Source of the DNA: Desulfosediminicola flagellatus
Lineage (GTDB): Bacteria > Desulfobacterota > Desulfobulbia > Desulfobulbales > Desulfocapsaceae
Reading direction: 5' to 3'
NCBI RefSeq assembly: GCF_005116655.2
Contig: NZ_CP050698.1
Location: 1,566,001 to 1,630,000 of the forward strand
DNA: 64,000 nucleotides
The first letter of the stretch is position 1, and each line of letters starts with the position of its first letter. The position numbers and the translations under genes are program-made. This document shows, in pieces, positions 36,394 through 45,448 of this stretch. The notes beneath the pieces are model-generated. The model saw only the letters and a program-made list of their open reading frames with translations. It was not told where the DNA came from and searched no databases.

Positions 36394-36807
36394 TTATTCC
36401 ACATAGTCATCAGTCGGAAAGGAAGAACCTCTTGATATCCAATTCTTTGCTTCATTCAAGTCTCTAAAAACACGTACTATTTCAGGGGAATCTTTCGATA
36501 GTGTTTCATATGTTTTAACTATTCCATATTGTAAATCATCAGGGCAATAAGCGGCTGTTTGAGTTTTTCGGATGTTATTAGCTTTATACCAGGATTTGGT
36601 GAATTGATTAAAATTGATCAAACCTTCTGGTGAAATGCTGGTAAAGTCAACTTCACTTAGGTCAGCTAGTTCCCACATCCCAGGAACCCAGTCATCACTT
36701 TCGAAAAAAGATTTATATCCTTCTATCATATCTGAATCATATATTTTCCCTGACCATTTTGAGAGAAAGTAATTTTCGCTTTTATGAGATTTGAATTCGA
36801 TCGGCAT
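36394..36807 (-). CDS. SpoIIAA-like / STAS-type hypothetical protein
   Basis: The 137-aa protein resembles SpoIIAA-like (STAS/SEC14-type) proteins: alternating strands and helices, an early YFLSKWSGKIYDSDMIEGY segment and WELADLSEVDF where such domains have their central strand. No catalytic residues can be named. The ATG at 36807 with GGAG five bases upstream is preferred over the GTG at 36813. It stands alone. Assignment rests on overall pattern and is not certain. Confidence 0.55.
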   Translation of the reverse strand: MPIEFKSHKSENYFLSKWSGKIYDSDMIEGYKSFFESDDWVPGMWELADLSEVDFTSISPEGLINFNQFTKSWYKANNIRKTQTAAYCPDDLQYGIVKTYETLSKDSPEIVRVFRDLNEAKNWISRGSSFPTDDYVE

Positions 36808-36938
36808 TTGCACTCCATTGGATAATGGTCAAAATGAATTGTATTATATAGCTTACTTTATATTACAAATGGGAAGGGTGTTAGGCAAAGTCGTAGTTAT
36901 CTGATGTAGTCAAAAAAATAGACACTTTTAGCACCCGC

Positions 36939-37133
36939 GTGGATGACACAGATGATGTTCAGCCGAAAATGGATGGTGTGTTTGTTGAGGGCGTCGCTGA
37001 GATCCTCGATTATGATCAAGAAGGTAGGCAGTTGTTTGTTACAAATGTTAAGGGAAAGGTATTTACTCTTAATGGAGTCTATGACCTTAGTAATATGAAA
37101 TGTCAGGAAATATCAATTTCTCTTAGCATGTAG
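36939..37133 (+). CDS. Small ORF, doubtful
   Basis: A GTG-initiated frame of 64 codons encodes an acidic peptide with MDGVFVEGVAEILDYDQEG and GKVFTLNGVYDL. The alternation of polar and hydrophobic residues looks protein-like, but there is no good ribosome site and no family. It might be the end of a lost gene. Confidence 0.25.
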   Translation: MDDTDDVQPKMDGVFVEGVAEILDYDQEGRQLFVTNVKGKVFTLNGVYDLSNMKCQEISISLSM

Positions 37134-37220
37134 ACAGCTTGCAGAGTGTAGCTGTGAGAAATTGTCTGGTGAATATTGCGGTTGCGTCAAAGTAACATCA
37201 CCTCCCACAGTACAAACTGC

Positions 37221-37248
37221 AAGACCCGGCTATTTAAAACCGGGTCTT
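37221..37248. terminator. Intrinsic terminator at the 3' end of the cvfB-like gene
   Basis: AAGACCCGG (37221-37229) pairs with CCGGGTCTT (37240-37248), loop of ten bases. It lies seven bases after the stop of the minus-strand CvfB gene. Confidence 0.75.
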
Positions 37249-37254
37249 ACTCTA

Positions 37255-38085
37255 TCAATCCACCAATGTGATTCCATTATCTTCAATCACAATAAGCCTC
37301 TTTTTATAGAGGGCACCTATGGACTTTTTGAATATTTTTTTACTTACCCCGAACATTGCGTAGATCTCTTCAGGCGCGCTTTTATCAGTAACTCCAACCA
37401 CTCCGCCTTTTTCCTTGATCAAGTTTAAAATGTTCTGAGAAATTTCATCAACCTGTTGATATCCGGTTTGCTGCAACTGCAGATCTATTTTTGAATCTTC
37501 CCGAAGCTTTTTTACATAGCCCTGCAGTTTCTGACCAATCTCAAGTTTCTGAAAAACTTCATTATTATAGATCATTCCAACATGAGCTCCGTTGACAACG
37601 GCACTATAACCCAAATCTGATCTACCATATATTAGAAGGTCAACAGCTTCACCGACTCTGTATTTTGGAGGTCGTTTATTAAGAAACTTTTCCAACTTTG
37701 ATGATGCTGTAATACGATGAGTTTTTTCGCTCAGAAAAGCAAACACAACATACGGTTGTCCTACCCGCATGATATTGATTTGCTCGCTTTTTGGCACAAA
37801 CAAATCGTCTTCAAGTCCCCAGCCCAGAAATGCTCCAACTTTTGAAGTTGACACAGCCGTCAATTTGGCGAATTCACCCATCAGCACATATGGCTTATGA
37901 ATGGTTGCCATTACATTCTGTTCCCTGTCCACATAGACAAACACATCCAGAATGTCACCAATCTGATATTTTCGAGAAGTGGAACCCTTAAGAGGGATGT
38001 CGCCACTCTTACCTCCATCCAGATGCACTTCATGGCCATGAACGCTGTTTACCGGAAGCCTGTTTATTTTTCCTACCTGTACCAT
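37255..38085 (-). CDS. cvfB: CvfB-family S1-like RNA-binding protein
   Basis: The 276-aa protein matches the CvfB/YitL family: three S1-like OB folds followed by a winged helix. Seen features are GKINRLPVNSVHGHEVHLDG at the start, DILDVFVYVDREQNVMATIHKP (about 45-65), GAFLGWGLEDDLFVP (about 85-98), a third OB fold with GMIYNNEVFQ, and the C-terminal wHTH with IYAMFGVSKKIFKKSIGALYKKRLI split around residue 250. CvfB binds RNA and affects virulence gene expression in Staphylococcus; its role here is unknown. Confidence 0.9.
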   Translation of the reverse strand: MVQVGKINRLPVNSVHGHEVHLDGGKSGDIPLKGSTSRKYQIGDILDVFVYVDREQNVMATIHKPYVLMGEFAKLTAVSTSKVGAFLGWGLEDDLFVPKSEQINIMRVGQPYVVFAFLSEKTHRITASSKLEKFLNKRPPKYRVGEAVDLLIYGRSDLGYSAVVNGAHVGMIYNNEVFQKLEIGQKLQGYVKKLREDSKIDLQLQQTGYQQVDEISQNILNLIKEKGGVVGVTDKSAPEEIYAMFGVSKKIFKKSIGALYKKRLIVIEDNGITLVD

Positions 38086-38418
38086 TGTTACCTCTGTACC
38101 TGCTGTTTAACGTTAAACTCATGTTGGCTACCAACCAACTCTCAACCAGGTTCTATTAGAAAATAAACGCAGGGATTTTTTCCGGTTGAAAAAAAGCTCG
38201 TCTTACTGTGTACCAATTGTGCCACTCTGCTACTGAGAGGATACTTCATATACTCTTTTTACTGTACATTTCCCAGTTTGACGAACATGTGTCTGTGAGA
38301 AAAAACATTTTTGAGTATATACGCCTCATTTTACAAAACCTCTGCACGTTCAGGTTATACAATATCCAGGGAAATTATTGTTCAAACCGAAAGGCTTCTG
38401 GCGTTTACTAATGGTGCT
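38086..38418. other. 330-base gap between two minus-strand genes
   Basis: No gene is supported. The plus-strand frames here (38208-38411, 38311-38805) are shadows or chance frames crossing the hydrolase gene. The promoter of cvfB is probably at its left end. Confidence 0.35.
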
Positions 38419-39342
38419 TCATTCTATGGCCTTATTCACGGCCACTTTTTGTTCAAAAGCAGCAATCTTTTGCATCATCTCACTGAATTTCGGATTGGCT
38501 GCTTCAGGCTTTGTTATTCCGCTGATACTATGTTTCAACACCAGGCTGGCATGGGCAATCTCATCTTTAGCAGGAAATCGTTCAAAGTGGGATTTGGTTG
38601 GTGTACAGACCTTGAAGAGATTTTCAATTCCTTCAATATTAGCAGTTGTGTCCGCCTCAGAGTGCGCTGCAAAAAGGTACTTGTTAAAAGGGTTTTTAGC
38701 ACTGAATCCATGGATGATAGTGTCAGTTCGCTTTATAAGTCGGGCAAGCTCTTTTGCACCATCCATATCGACATGTGTATATCGGTATGGGTTGTCACCG
38801 ATTAATTCCTTGTTGATATCAAAAACATCAGCAAGAAAGCTTCGCAGCAGCTTTTCCTTCATATCGCCAATCAAACCGATAGGTCCGCCAGCAAGATCCA
38901 GTGCCGCTGAAAAGAGATAGACTGCCCCGTTTATCCCGGGTCTGGTGTTGGCAATAGCAAAACTCAGGTTTCCTCCCGTAGAAAGACCACCAATGGATAC
39001 CACATCACTATTCCGCTCTGCGCAATCCAGGGCATACGATACATTGAGTTCCCATTCCTCAAGTTCAACTCCCTCCATTCCATGTGGTTCCTTGAGTCCA
39101 TGGAAGTGAAGTAAAGGCATATATACATTATAATTAAGTTCATTATGAAAATACTCGCCGATTGCAGACATGAAATACGGCGAGTCCGAGAGGCCATGAA
39201 CCAGCACAATGGAATTTTTTGTAGAACCTCTATGCTCAAGAATTCGCGGATGGCAACCGGGTCGCACCTTGGCATCCGAAAAATAGGTAAATTTATCGTA
39301 ATACTCTGTCCAGACATGTAGATTTCGCGATGCATCACTCAT
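38419..39342 (-). CDS. Alpha/beta hydrolase, carboxylesterase-like
   Basis: The 307-aa cytoplasmic protein has an alpha/beta hydrolase fold. The oxyanion region is VLVHGLSDSPY (about 45-55) and the nucleophile elbow is GLSTGG (about 118-123, Ser as nucleophile); late His residues near 252 (FAAHSEADTT) or further on complete the triad. The lid and core resemble the serine aminopeptidase / monoglyceride-lipase-type group. GAGGAGAT precedes the ATG at 39342. Substrate unknown and neighbours give no clue. Confidence 0.8.
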   Translation of the reverse strand: MSDASRNLHVWTEYYDKFTYFSDAKVRPGCHPRILEHRGSTKNSIVLVHGLSDSPYFMSAIGEYFHNELNYNVYMPLLHFHGLKEPHGMEGVELEEWELNVSYALDCAERNSDVVSIGGLSTGGNLSFAIANTRPGINGAVYLFSAALDLAGGPIGLIGDMKEKLLRSFLADVFDINKELIGDNPYRYTHVDMDGAKELARLIKRTDTIIHGFSAKNPFNKYLFAAHSEADTTANIEGIENLFKVCTPTKSHFERFPAKDEIAHASLVLKHSISGITKPEAANPKFSEMMQKIAAFEQKVAVNKAIE

Positions 39343-39388
39343 GGTATCTCCTCACTGGTAAGGGTTTGATGAATGGTATTGCACTAGA

Positions 39389-39557
39389 AGGTTGTCCGAC
39401 AATGTACTTTCGAAGTCTACGCTATCTGCCCAAACTCTTCGGAATTTCCAAAAAATAATGCTGCAGGTAAGCGAAGACTCCGATATCAACTATATGGCTG
39501 TGCTTATTTTTTGAAAATATCTCGATTTTGACCAAAACCCCTATTGTCGGACAGCCT
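39389..39557. mobile_element. MITE-like element with 15-bp terminal inverted repeats
   Basis: AGGTTGTCCGACAAT (39389-39403) and ATTGTCGGACAGCCT (39543-39557) are inverted repeats with one mismatch. Inside, a second inverted pair (CGAAGTCTACGCT near 39411 against AGCGAAGACTCCG near 39470) shows 11 of 13 matches. The 169-base element has no coding capacity. No clear target duplication is seen. Confidence 0.5.
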
Positions 39558-39724
39558 CCTGAGGATATTCCCTCCGGCGCGCAGGCAACGAGGCTTTAAG
39601 TAATCAAGCATAAAAGGGACAGCTCTATCTTTCTGACATCGTCTTATAAAAGTTTACAGGGAAAATATGGAAAAAGATATTTCTCAACTATATATCTGAT
39701 TTCTACCGAAACCCAGTTGTAAAC

Positions 39725-39777
39725 GTAAGGTGTCAGGAGTGGAGGGTGAAATGGTAACTACACTCCTGACACCTTAC
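39725..39777. terminator. 17-bp perfect hairpin downstream of the kinase-GGDEF gene
   Basis: GTAAGGTGTCAGGAGTG (39725-39741) pairs perfectly with CACTCCTGACACCTTAC (39761-39777). It stands 43 bases after the stop of the large minus-strand gene and may end its transcript, though a T-run is lacking. Its wording (GGTGTCAGGAGTG) recurs in other palindromes of the window. Confidence 0.55.
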
Positions 39778-39819
39778 ACCTCACAATGCGAGCTGAGGTT
39801 TAGTGGGAATCGGTATTGT

Positions 39820-42800
39820 TTAAGAGCTTGAAACTATGCAGTTTCTCCCTGAATTTTTAGCATCGTACAAAGCTTTATCGGCATCATTGAGAAGCTTTTC
39901 GCTCGTGTAATCTGGTTGAGGCACCTGTGAAGCGATGCCGATGCTGAGCGTTACATATTTACTAACCTTTGAATGGCTGTGTGGTATCTGAAGTGCAGAA
40001 ATATTTCTCTGCAATGTTTCTGCGACGTGCCTGGCACCTGTATAATCTGAATGGGGTAATACTATAACGAATTCTTCACCACCGTAACGTGCCACAAGAT
40101 CAGCAGGGCGCATTATAGATTGTGTCATTGCCCTGGCCACTTTTTTCAAGCAATCATCACCGGATAGATGCCCATATGTATCATTGAATTCTTTGAAGTA
40201 ATCGAGATCGCATATAAGAAAGGCGATAGGGCTATTTTCACGGCGCATTCTCTGCCACTCAGCACGAAGATAGTCATCAAGGTATCGTCGATTCGCAATC
40301 TGGGTGAGCCCATCGAGTGAAACCTGATTATGGAGTTCCTTGTTGGCATCAACAAGAGCTGACTCGATGTGTTTTCTTTGCGTCACTTCTGCCTGCAAAG
40401 CAATATTTGCCCGGACCAGTTCGGTAGTACGTTCATCCACCTTTCTTTCAAGAGTAGTATACAGAGTTGCATTTTCGATAGAGATGGCTGCTTGAACAGA
40501 GAGCAGGGTCAGTGCCTCGATTCTGTCAGGGGTGAATGCGCCGGGGGTAAGGTTGTTCTCAAGGTAGAGTAGACCGTCAAGTTTTCCCTGGTTAAGGAGT
40601 GGTGCGCATAGAATCGATTTAGGCTGATGAGCTGTAATGTAGGCATCCCGCATAAATTCAATTTCATTGGCAGCATCGTTTAAAACAACACTTTTATGGG
40701 TTCGTATGACATAGTTGACTACTGATAATGCAAGAGTCGTGTGAGGTTCAAGTGTGGCTATTGGCGTTGTTCGCAGGGCAACGAATTCATGTTTGCCAAG
40801 TGTTCCTTCAGCCTTGATACTCAGTTCGTCATTATTCCCCAGTAGCAGATACCCTTTCTGAGCACCACCATTTTCCATCAGAATAGTCATCAGATTATTC
40901 AAAAGCTTCTCAAAGACAATCTCACCTGAAATGGCTTGCGAGGCTTTCATGACCGAGTTGAAGTCAAGTACCTGTGAGCTGCGGGTTAAGGCAATTGTTC
41001 TCGCTGACCGTATATCTTCAACAGATTGGGCTATATCAGGATATACCTCATCCAGCAGATTAACTTTTCTTTTCGCGCCCCAACGTGAGTAGAGATATCG
41101 TGCTTCAATGAGATAACCTCTGGCCGCACGTTTTCGATTTTTAGAGAGATAAAATTTACCGGCGAGTTCATTGGCAAGTGCCTCGTGGTGAAGGTATCCG
41201 TTTTTTCCTGCCTCATCTATTGCTTTGTCGTAGAGATCCATAGCCTCAAGATCGTTACCCTGGATTCGGGAGTATTCTGCTGACATGAGCAGGTAACGAT
41301 GTTTGAAGTTGTCGGCGCAATGAGTCTGCCAGAGTCGCATTTGTTCAAGATCTGTGTGTATTGCCTGCAAATGTGATTTTTGATTGCTTGTTTGGGATGG
41401 CCAGTTGGCAGTAATAATGAGGGTATGAAAAAAGAAATGGTCCGGGTATATCATCAGGCCGGGTATATGAACCTTGTTCTCTTCTGCTATCATAATAGCT
41501 TCAAGCGCTAATGCGTTTTCTTCATAGAGAAAGAGCATGAACGCCTTGTACACATGATGCCAGAAGAGCCCGAGCCCAAAAGGCATGGATTTCATGAGAG
41601 CAACGTTTTCTTCCTCGATATATGATTCGCAGTCCAGCGAAGTACGGGTGCCGGTAAGGTCCATCAGATTTGTCAGCTTGGCTACCTGACATTTTTGCAC
41701 CTGAATCAGAGGTTCAAACTCGGCTTCCAGAATGTATTCTGCGTATTTTTTAGATTCGAGCAGAACCTGGTCAAGCGGATCGCCCTTGACTAGTCGCGCT
41801 GTGCGAATGAAGGTTGCGGCCCATGCACCCCACCAAATTTCTCCGGACTGCAGGCAATAACGAAAGGACTGTTCATAGATCGGGATATTGGTACGTATAT
41901 GATTTTTATAATGATTAACGAAATTGCAAAAGGTGTTGTGAACTTTAGGTGCAAGGAGTGGGTTAAGATATTTTTCTTTCAGGTTCATGGCCAGTTTGCC
42001 GAAAGCATAGGCCTTGTCATAGTCCTGCTGCATTGAGAGGATGAGGGCATAGAAAATATGGCCGACAGCAGTAATGGCAGATTGGCCATGCTCAATAGAT
42101 AAGCGGATGAGAATAAGGGCAGGGAGCAGCACCTGCTCATGGCCGGACATGAACAGACAAACCCATAACTCGTGGATAATTCCGCTACAGATGATGATGT
42201 TTTCATCTTCCATCTCTCTGCCATCGAACAGCTTACTGATGCGTTGTTCATCACCGGCGTAGTGCGAGATGTATTCAAGGACCGATTCGGTCTCTCGTGC
42301 ATAGTCTTCCGGGTTGTCCGGGATATCTATTGAAAATAGTCTAAGAGCCTCTTTGCCGAGTGTAATTCCCTGTGCGTAGTCGTAACCTATATGACAGATC
42401 CGGATCATCAATTCATAGAGCTTGCCCTTTTGCAATCGGTCAGAAGTACGGGGGAGTGTGTAGCGGAATAGTTCCCAGGCTTTTTCGGGATTGCCGCAGA
42501 GAAACTCGCATTCAATCCTCTCTCTGCAGAGATTGAACATCAATGCAGGATGACACTCCCATCCATGTTCTTTGAGTAGGTCGAACCCCTGGGTGAAACA
42601 TAGAAGGGCAGCTTTGTAGGCTGTTGATGATTTAGCTTTCCGGCCAGCTTGCAGGTTGAGGCTGGCGAGAGCATCACGCTCTGTTTGTTCATCAATTCTG
42701 GCTATGCTGTAATTTAAGTGGGATACAATTTCAAAAAGATGATTGTCGAGTTTTTCTTCAGGAGTGTTGTTCAACAGCAGCCGGCCTGCCTGCAGGTGGG

Positions 42801-44925
42801 TTGCTTCCTTATCCGTATCTGAGAGTTGAGAATATGCGGCTTCCTGTACGCGGTCATGTGAAAAACAAAATTCCACTGAGCTCGGATCGCTTATATCAGA
42901 AGAAAAATCTGAAGAGTGAAAATGCCTGTATGCCTGGTGTAGCGGTACGATAAACTCTTCCTGAACCGCAGGCCATATTCTTGAGGCAACCTCGCCAGGG
43001 GGTTGATTACTGAGTATAGCCAGAGTTGCCAGATCAAACTGGTTACCCAGGCAACTGGCAAGCAAAAGTAACGCCTGGCTATTGGCAGGAAGGATATCGA
43101 TTTTATCGACGAGTAGATCCGCTACATTATCACTGATGGCAATAGCGTGGATGCGTTCTAGGTTCCACTCCCATTTACCTGCAAGATGTGAGAATTTCAG
43201 CAGGTGTTTTTCGTAAAGGTTTGTCAATAATTGGGAGATAAAAAAGGGATTGCCACCTGTTTTCTGCTGGACAAGCTCTGCCAGTTGTTTGCCTCTGGTT
43301 GTATCAGCATTAAGGGTGTCAGAGACAAGTTGCAGTGTGTCATCATACTGTAAAGGCTCAAGGTGAAGGGTTGAAAGAGTAGTAGCAGGGTTTTTCAAAT
43401 TTTCAATTTCTTCCAGAGTGAGCATCAATGGATGGGCGGATGACACTTCATTATTCCTGTATGCACCAATGAGTAACAGGTAGCGGCCATCCTGTTGGGT
43501 CATGACAGACTGTATCAGTCGCAGCGAAGCAGGGTCGGCCCATTGGAGATCATCGAGAAAAATTACAAGCGGATGCTGGGCGGAACAGAAGACCTTGACG
43601 AATTGTATGAAAACCCGATTGAATCGTTTACGGGCTTCATTACCTGAAAGCTGCAGAACAGGTTTGGTTTTTCCTGTTATCAATTCAAGTTCCGGGATAA
43701 CCTCGATAATTATCCCGGCTTCATCGCCAAGGTTTAGCGTCAGCATTTTTTTCCAGTTTTGAACGTTTTGCTCACTCTCTGTCAGTAGTTGCTGAACAAG
43801 CTTTTGAAAAGCCTGAATAATTGGCAGATAGGGAACATCATGTTGAAACTGATCAAACTTACCCGAGATGAAGTATCCTCTGTTTTCGATGATGGGCTTA
43901 TGTACTTCCTGCACCAGAGATGACTTCCCTACACCTGAATACCCGGCCACCAGCAGCATTTGAAGCGCGCCGTTGGCCACCTTGGAGAATGCTTTCATTA
44001 ATGAGGCAATTTCCTGAGATCGACCGTATAACTTTTGCGGAATACTGAACTGATACGAGACGTCATCTTCACCTGGTTTAAAAGGTTCGATCTCTTCTTT
44101 CTTCGCCAGATTTTCAAGGCATTTTTGTAGATCTGCACGCAGGCCGATTGCGTTCTGGTATCGATCTTCAGCCATCTTCGCCAAGAGTTTCATGATAATG
44201 TCAGAAAGTGGACGGGGAATGGACGGGTCCACCTCATGGGGCGAGCGGGGGAGCCTCGCAATATGGCAGTGAACCAATTCCATCGGATCGCTGGTAGAAA
44301 ACGGCAGGACGCCCGTTAGCATTTGGTAGAAAACAACTCCAAGTGAGTAGAGATCAGTACGATAATCAATCACCCGGTTCATTCTGCCTGTCTGTTCAGG
44401 TGACATATAGGCGAGTGTTCCTTCGAGCATGGCCGGGTTGAGTACAGCCTGTGTCTCACGGTGGAGTTCTGTTGAGATACCGAAATCGATGAGATGAATA
44501 GTGTTTGTCTCTTGGTTCCAGATAATATTAGTAGGGTTTATATCTTTATGTATGATAGTTGCACGATGAACCAGGTCGAGAGTATGGGCAATGGAAATGG
44601 CAAAAGGAAGAAACTCTGGCAGAGAGAATGTTTTTATCGTTGTGTTGAGAATGTCAGCTAATGATTGACCACCTATATCGGTAAAGACCAAAGCAATCCT
44701 GTTGCCGATTTCTTCTAAAGAGAGTGCCTGGGCAACACCATCTATCTGCAATCGGGATGTCATTGCATATTCGCGCCTGTAGCGGGCCAGTTCTTCAGGT
44801 GCTGGGTATTCCGAATTTACCACCTTGAGTACGACCGGTTTATCACCGTCTTTTTGTACTCCGCGATAAATTATTGTGTTATCGCTTTCGTAGATCTTTT
44901 TCGTCAACCGATAACCGGGGATCAT
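39820..44925 (-). CDS. Multidomain Ser/Thr kinase - AAA ATPase - GAF - diguanylate cyclase
   Basis: This 1701-aa cytoplasmic signalling protein combines an N-terminal Hanks-type kinase (about 1-265, catalytic loop HKDINPTN and DFGIS), an AAA/STAND ATPase (Walker A GYSGVGKSS near 330, Walker B FLDDLQWADP near 435), a long TPR-like helical region (about 780-1290), a GAF domain (about 1330-1480), a coiled coil, and a C-terminal GGDEF domain. The active site reads GGEEF and is preceded five residues earlier by RPAD, an RxxD inhibitory site, so product-controlled c-di-GMP synthesis is predicted. Membrane segments are absent. Two PilZ-type proteins in the window could be downstream readers. Confidence 0.92.
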   Translation of the reverse strand: MIPGYRLTKKIYESDNTIIYRGVQKDGDKPVVLKVVNSEYPAPEELARYRREYAMTSRLQIDGVAQALSLEEIGNRIALVFTDIGGQSLADILNTTIKTFSLPEFLPFAISIAHTLDLVHRATIIHKDINPTNIIWNQETNTIHLIDFGISTELHRETQAVLNPAMLEGTLAYMSPEQTGRMNRVIDYRTDLYSLGVVFYQMLTGVLPFSTSDPMELVHCHIARLPRSPHEVDPSIPRPLSDIIMKLLAKMAEDRYQNAIGLRADLQKCLENLAKKEEIEPFKPGEDDVSYQFSIPQKLYGRSQEIASLMKAFSKVANGALQMLLVAGYSGVGKSSLVQEVHKPIIENRGYFISGKFDQFQHDVPYLPIIQAFQKLVQQLLTESEQNVQNWKKMLTLNLGDEAGIIIEVIPELELITGKTKPVLQLSGNEARKRFNRVFIQFVKVFCSAQHPLVIFLDDLQWADPASLRLIQSVMTQQDGRYLLLIGAYRNNEVSSAHPLMLTLEEIENLKNPATTLSTLHLEPLQYDDTLQLVSDTLNADTTRGKQLAELVQQKTGGNPFFISQLLTNLYEKHLLKFSHLAGKWEWNLERIHAIAISDNVADLLVDKIDILPANSQALLLLASCLGNQFDLATLAILSNQPPGEVASRIWPAVQEEFIVPLHQAYRHFHSSDFSSDISDPSSVEFCFSHDRVQEAAYSQLSDTDKEATHLQAGRLLLNNTPEEKLDNHLFEIVSHLNYSIARIDEQTERDALASLNLQAGRKAKSSTAYKAALLCFTQGFDLLKEHGWECHPALMFNLCRERIECEFLCGNPEKAWELFRYTLPRTSDRLQKGKLYELMIRICHIGYDYAQGITLGKEALRLFSIDIPDNPEDYARETESVLEYISHYAGDEQRISKLFDGREMEDENIIICSGIIHELWVCLFMSGHEQVLLPALILIRLSIEHGQSAITAVGHIFYALILSMQQDYDKAYAFGKLAMNLKEKYLNPLLAPKVHNTFCNFVNHYKNHIRTNIPIYEQSFRYCLQSGEIWWGAWAATFIRTARLVKGDPLDQVLLESKKYAEYILEAEFEPLIQVQKCQVAKLTNLMDLTGTRTSLDCESYIEEENVALMKSMPFGLGLFWHHVYKAFMLFLYEENALALEAIMIAEENKVHIPGLMIYPDHFFFHTLIITANWPSQTSNQKSHLQAIHTDLEQMRLWQTHCADNFKHRYLLMSAEYSRIQGNDLEAMDLYDKAIDEAGKNGYLHHEALANELAGKFYLSKNRKRAARGYLIEARYLYSRWGAKRKVNLLDEVYPDIAQSVEDIRSARTIALTRSSQVLDFNSVMKASQAISGEIVFEKLLNNLMTILMENGGAQKGYLLLGNNDELSIKAEGTLGKHEFVALRTTPIATLEPHTTLALSVVNYVIRTHKSVVLNDAANEIEFMRDAYITAHQPKSILCAPLLNQGKLDGLLYLENNLTPGAFTPDRIEALTLLSVQAAISIENATLYTTLERKVDERTTELVRANIALQAEVTQRKHIESALVDANKELHNQVSLDGLTQIANRRYLDDYLRAEWQRMRRENSPIAFLICDLDYFKEFNDTYGHLSGDDCLKKVARAMTQSIMRPADLVARYGGEEFVIVLPHSDYTGARHVAETLQRNISALQIPHSHSKVSKYVTLSIGIASQVPQPDYTSEKLLNDADKALYDAKNSGRNCIVSSS

Positions 44926-45256
44926 TTTGGGGCTCCATGTAATTCTTACTCGTTTCCACCCCGAAAATTCAGCATTCCGGTCAAGATCGAGACGCGGTAC
45001 AGATTATTAGTGCTTGAATAGTGTTGATATTCTGAGGATAAAAATTTGAGCCGCAACGCTGATATTGGCCAGAAGGAGAGTTTTCGGACGGGAGCTAACT
45101 CGGTGATCTGCTCAACCCGTACAAACTGTTTCCTCTGCGCTATAGTCTATCAAGTTTATCATACTTGTGGGAGGAGTAACATGCTAGAACTGCCTATTAC
45201 CCATCAGTTAAAATCTCAACCTTACAGATTGAGTGAGATCCTTGAAAATACAAAAA

Positions 45257-45352
45257 AGGACTAAGGTTAAAGGGGGGAGGACTGAGTGAATTGCATTTAA
45301 AATGCAATAAGCTCCTGAACCACTCAGTCCTTTTACCTTTGGCCTAAGTCCT
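45257..45352 (-). terminator. Large nested palindrome, terminator of the chemoreceptor gene
   Basis: Three nested inverted repeats: AGGACTaAGG (45257) with CCTaAGTCCT (45352 end), AGGACTGAGTG (45278-45288) with CACTCAGTCCT (45321-45331), and ATTGCATTT (45290-45298) with AAATGCAAT (45300-45308). On the minus strand it ends in a T-run (CCTTTTTTG), 97 bases after the chemoreceptor stop. The gap from 44926 to 45256 holds no gene; the frame 45046-45264 is doubtful. Confidence 0.65.
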
Positions 45353-45448
45353 AATATTTGCTTCCCACTCTCGAAGGGGAGGGTGTGATATCCTTGCTGA
45401 TCTCAAAACCCGTGTACTTCCCTTTATTCCATTGGGTGTATCTTTAAG

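Noticed and set aside
36261..36455. 64-aa minus-strand ORF
   Set aside because: It overlaps the better supported SpoIIAA-like gene in another frame and has no family features.
45046..45264. 72-aa plus-strand ORF before the nested palindrome
   Set aside because: No ribosome site or recognisable domain, and its end runs into the terminator structure of the chemoreceptor gene.
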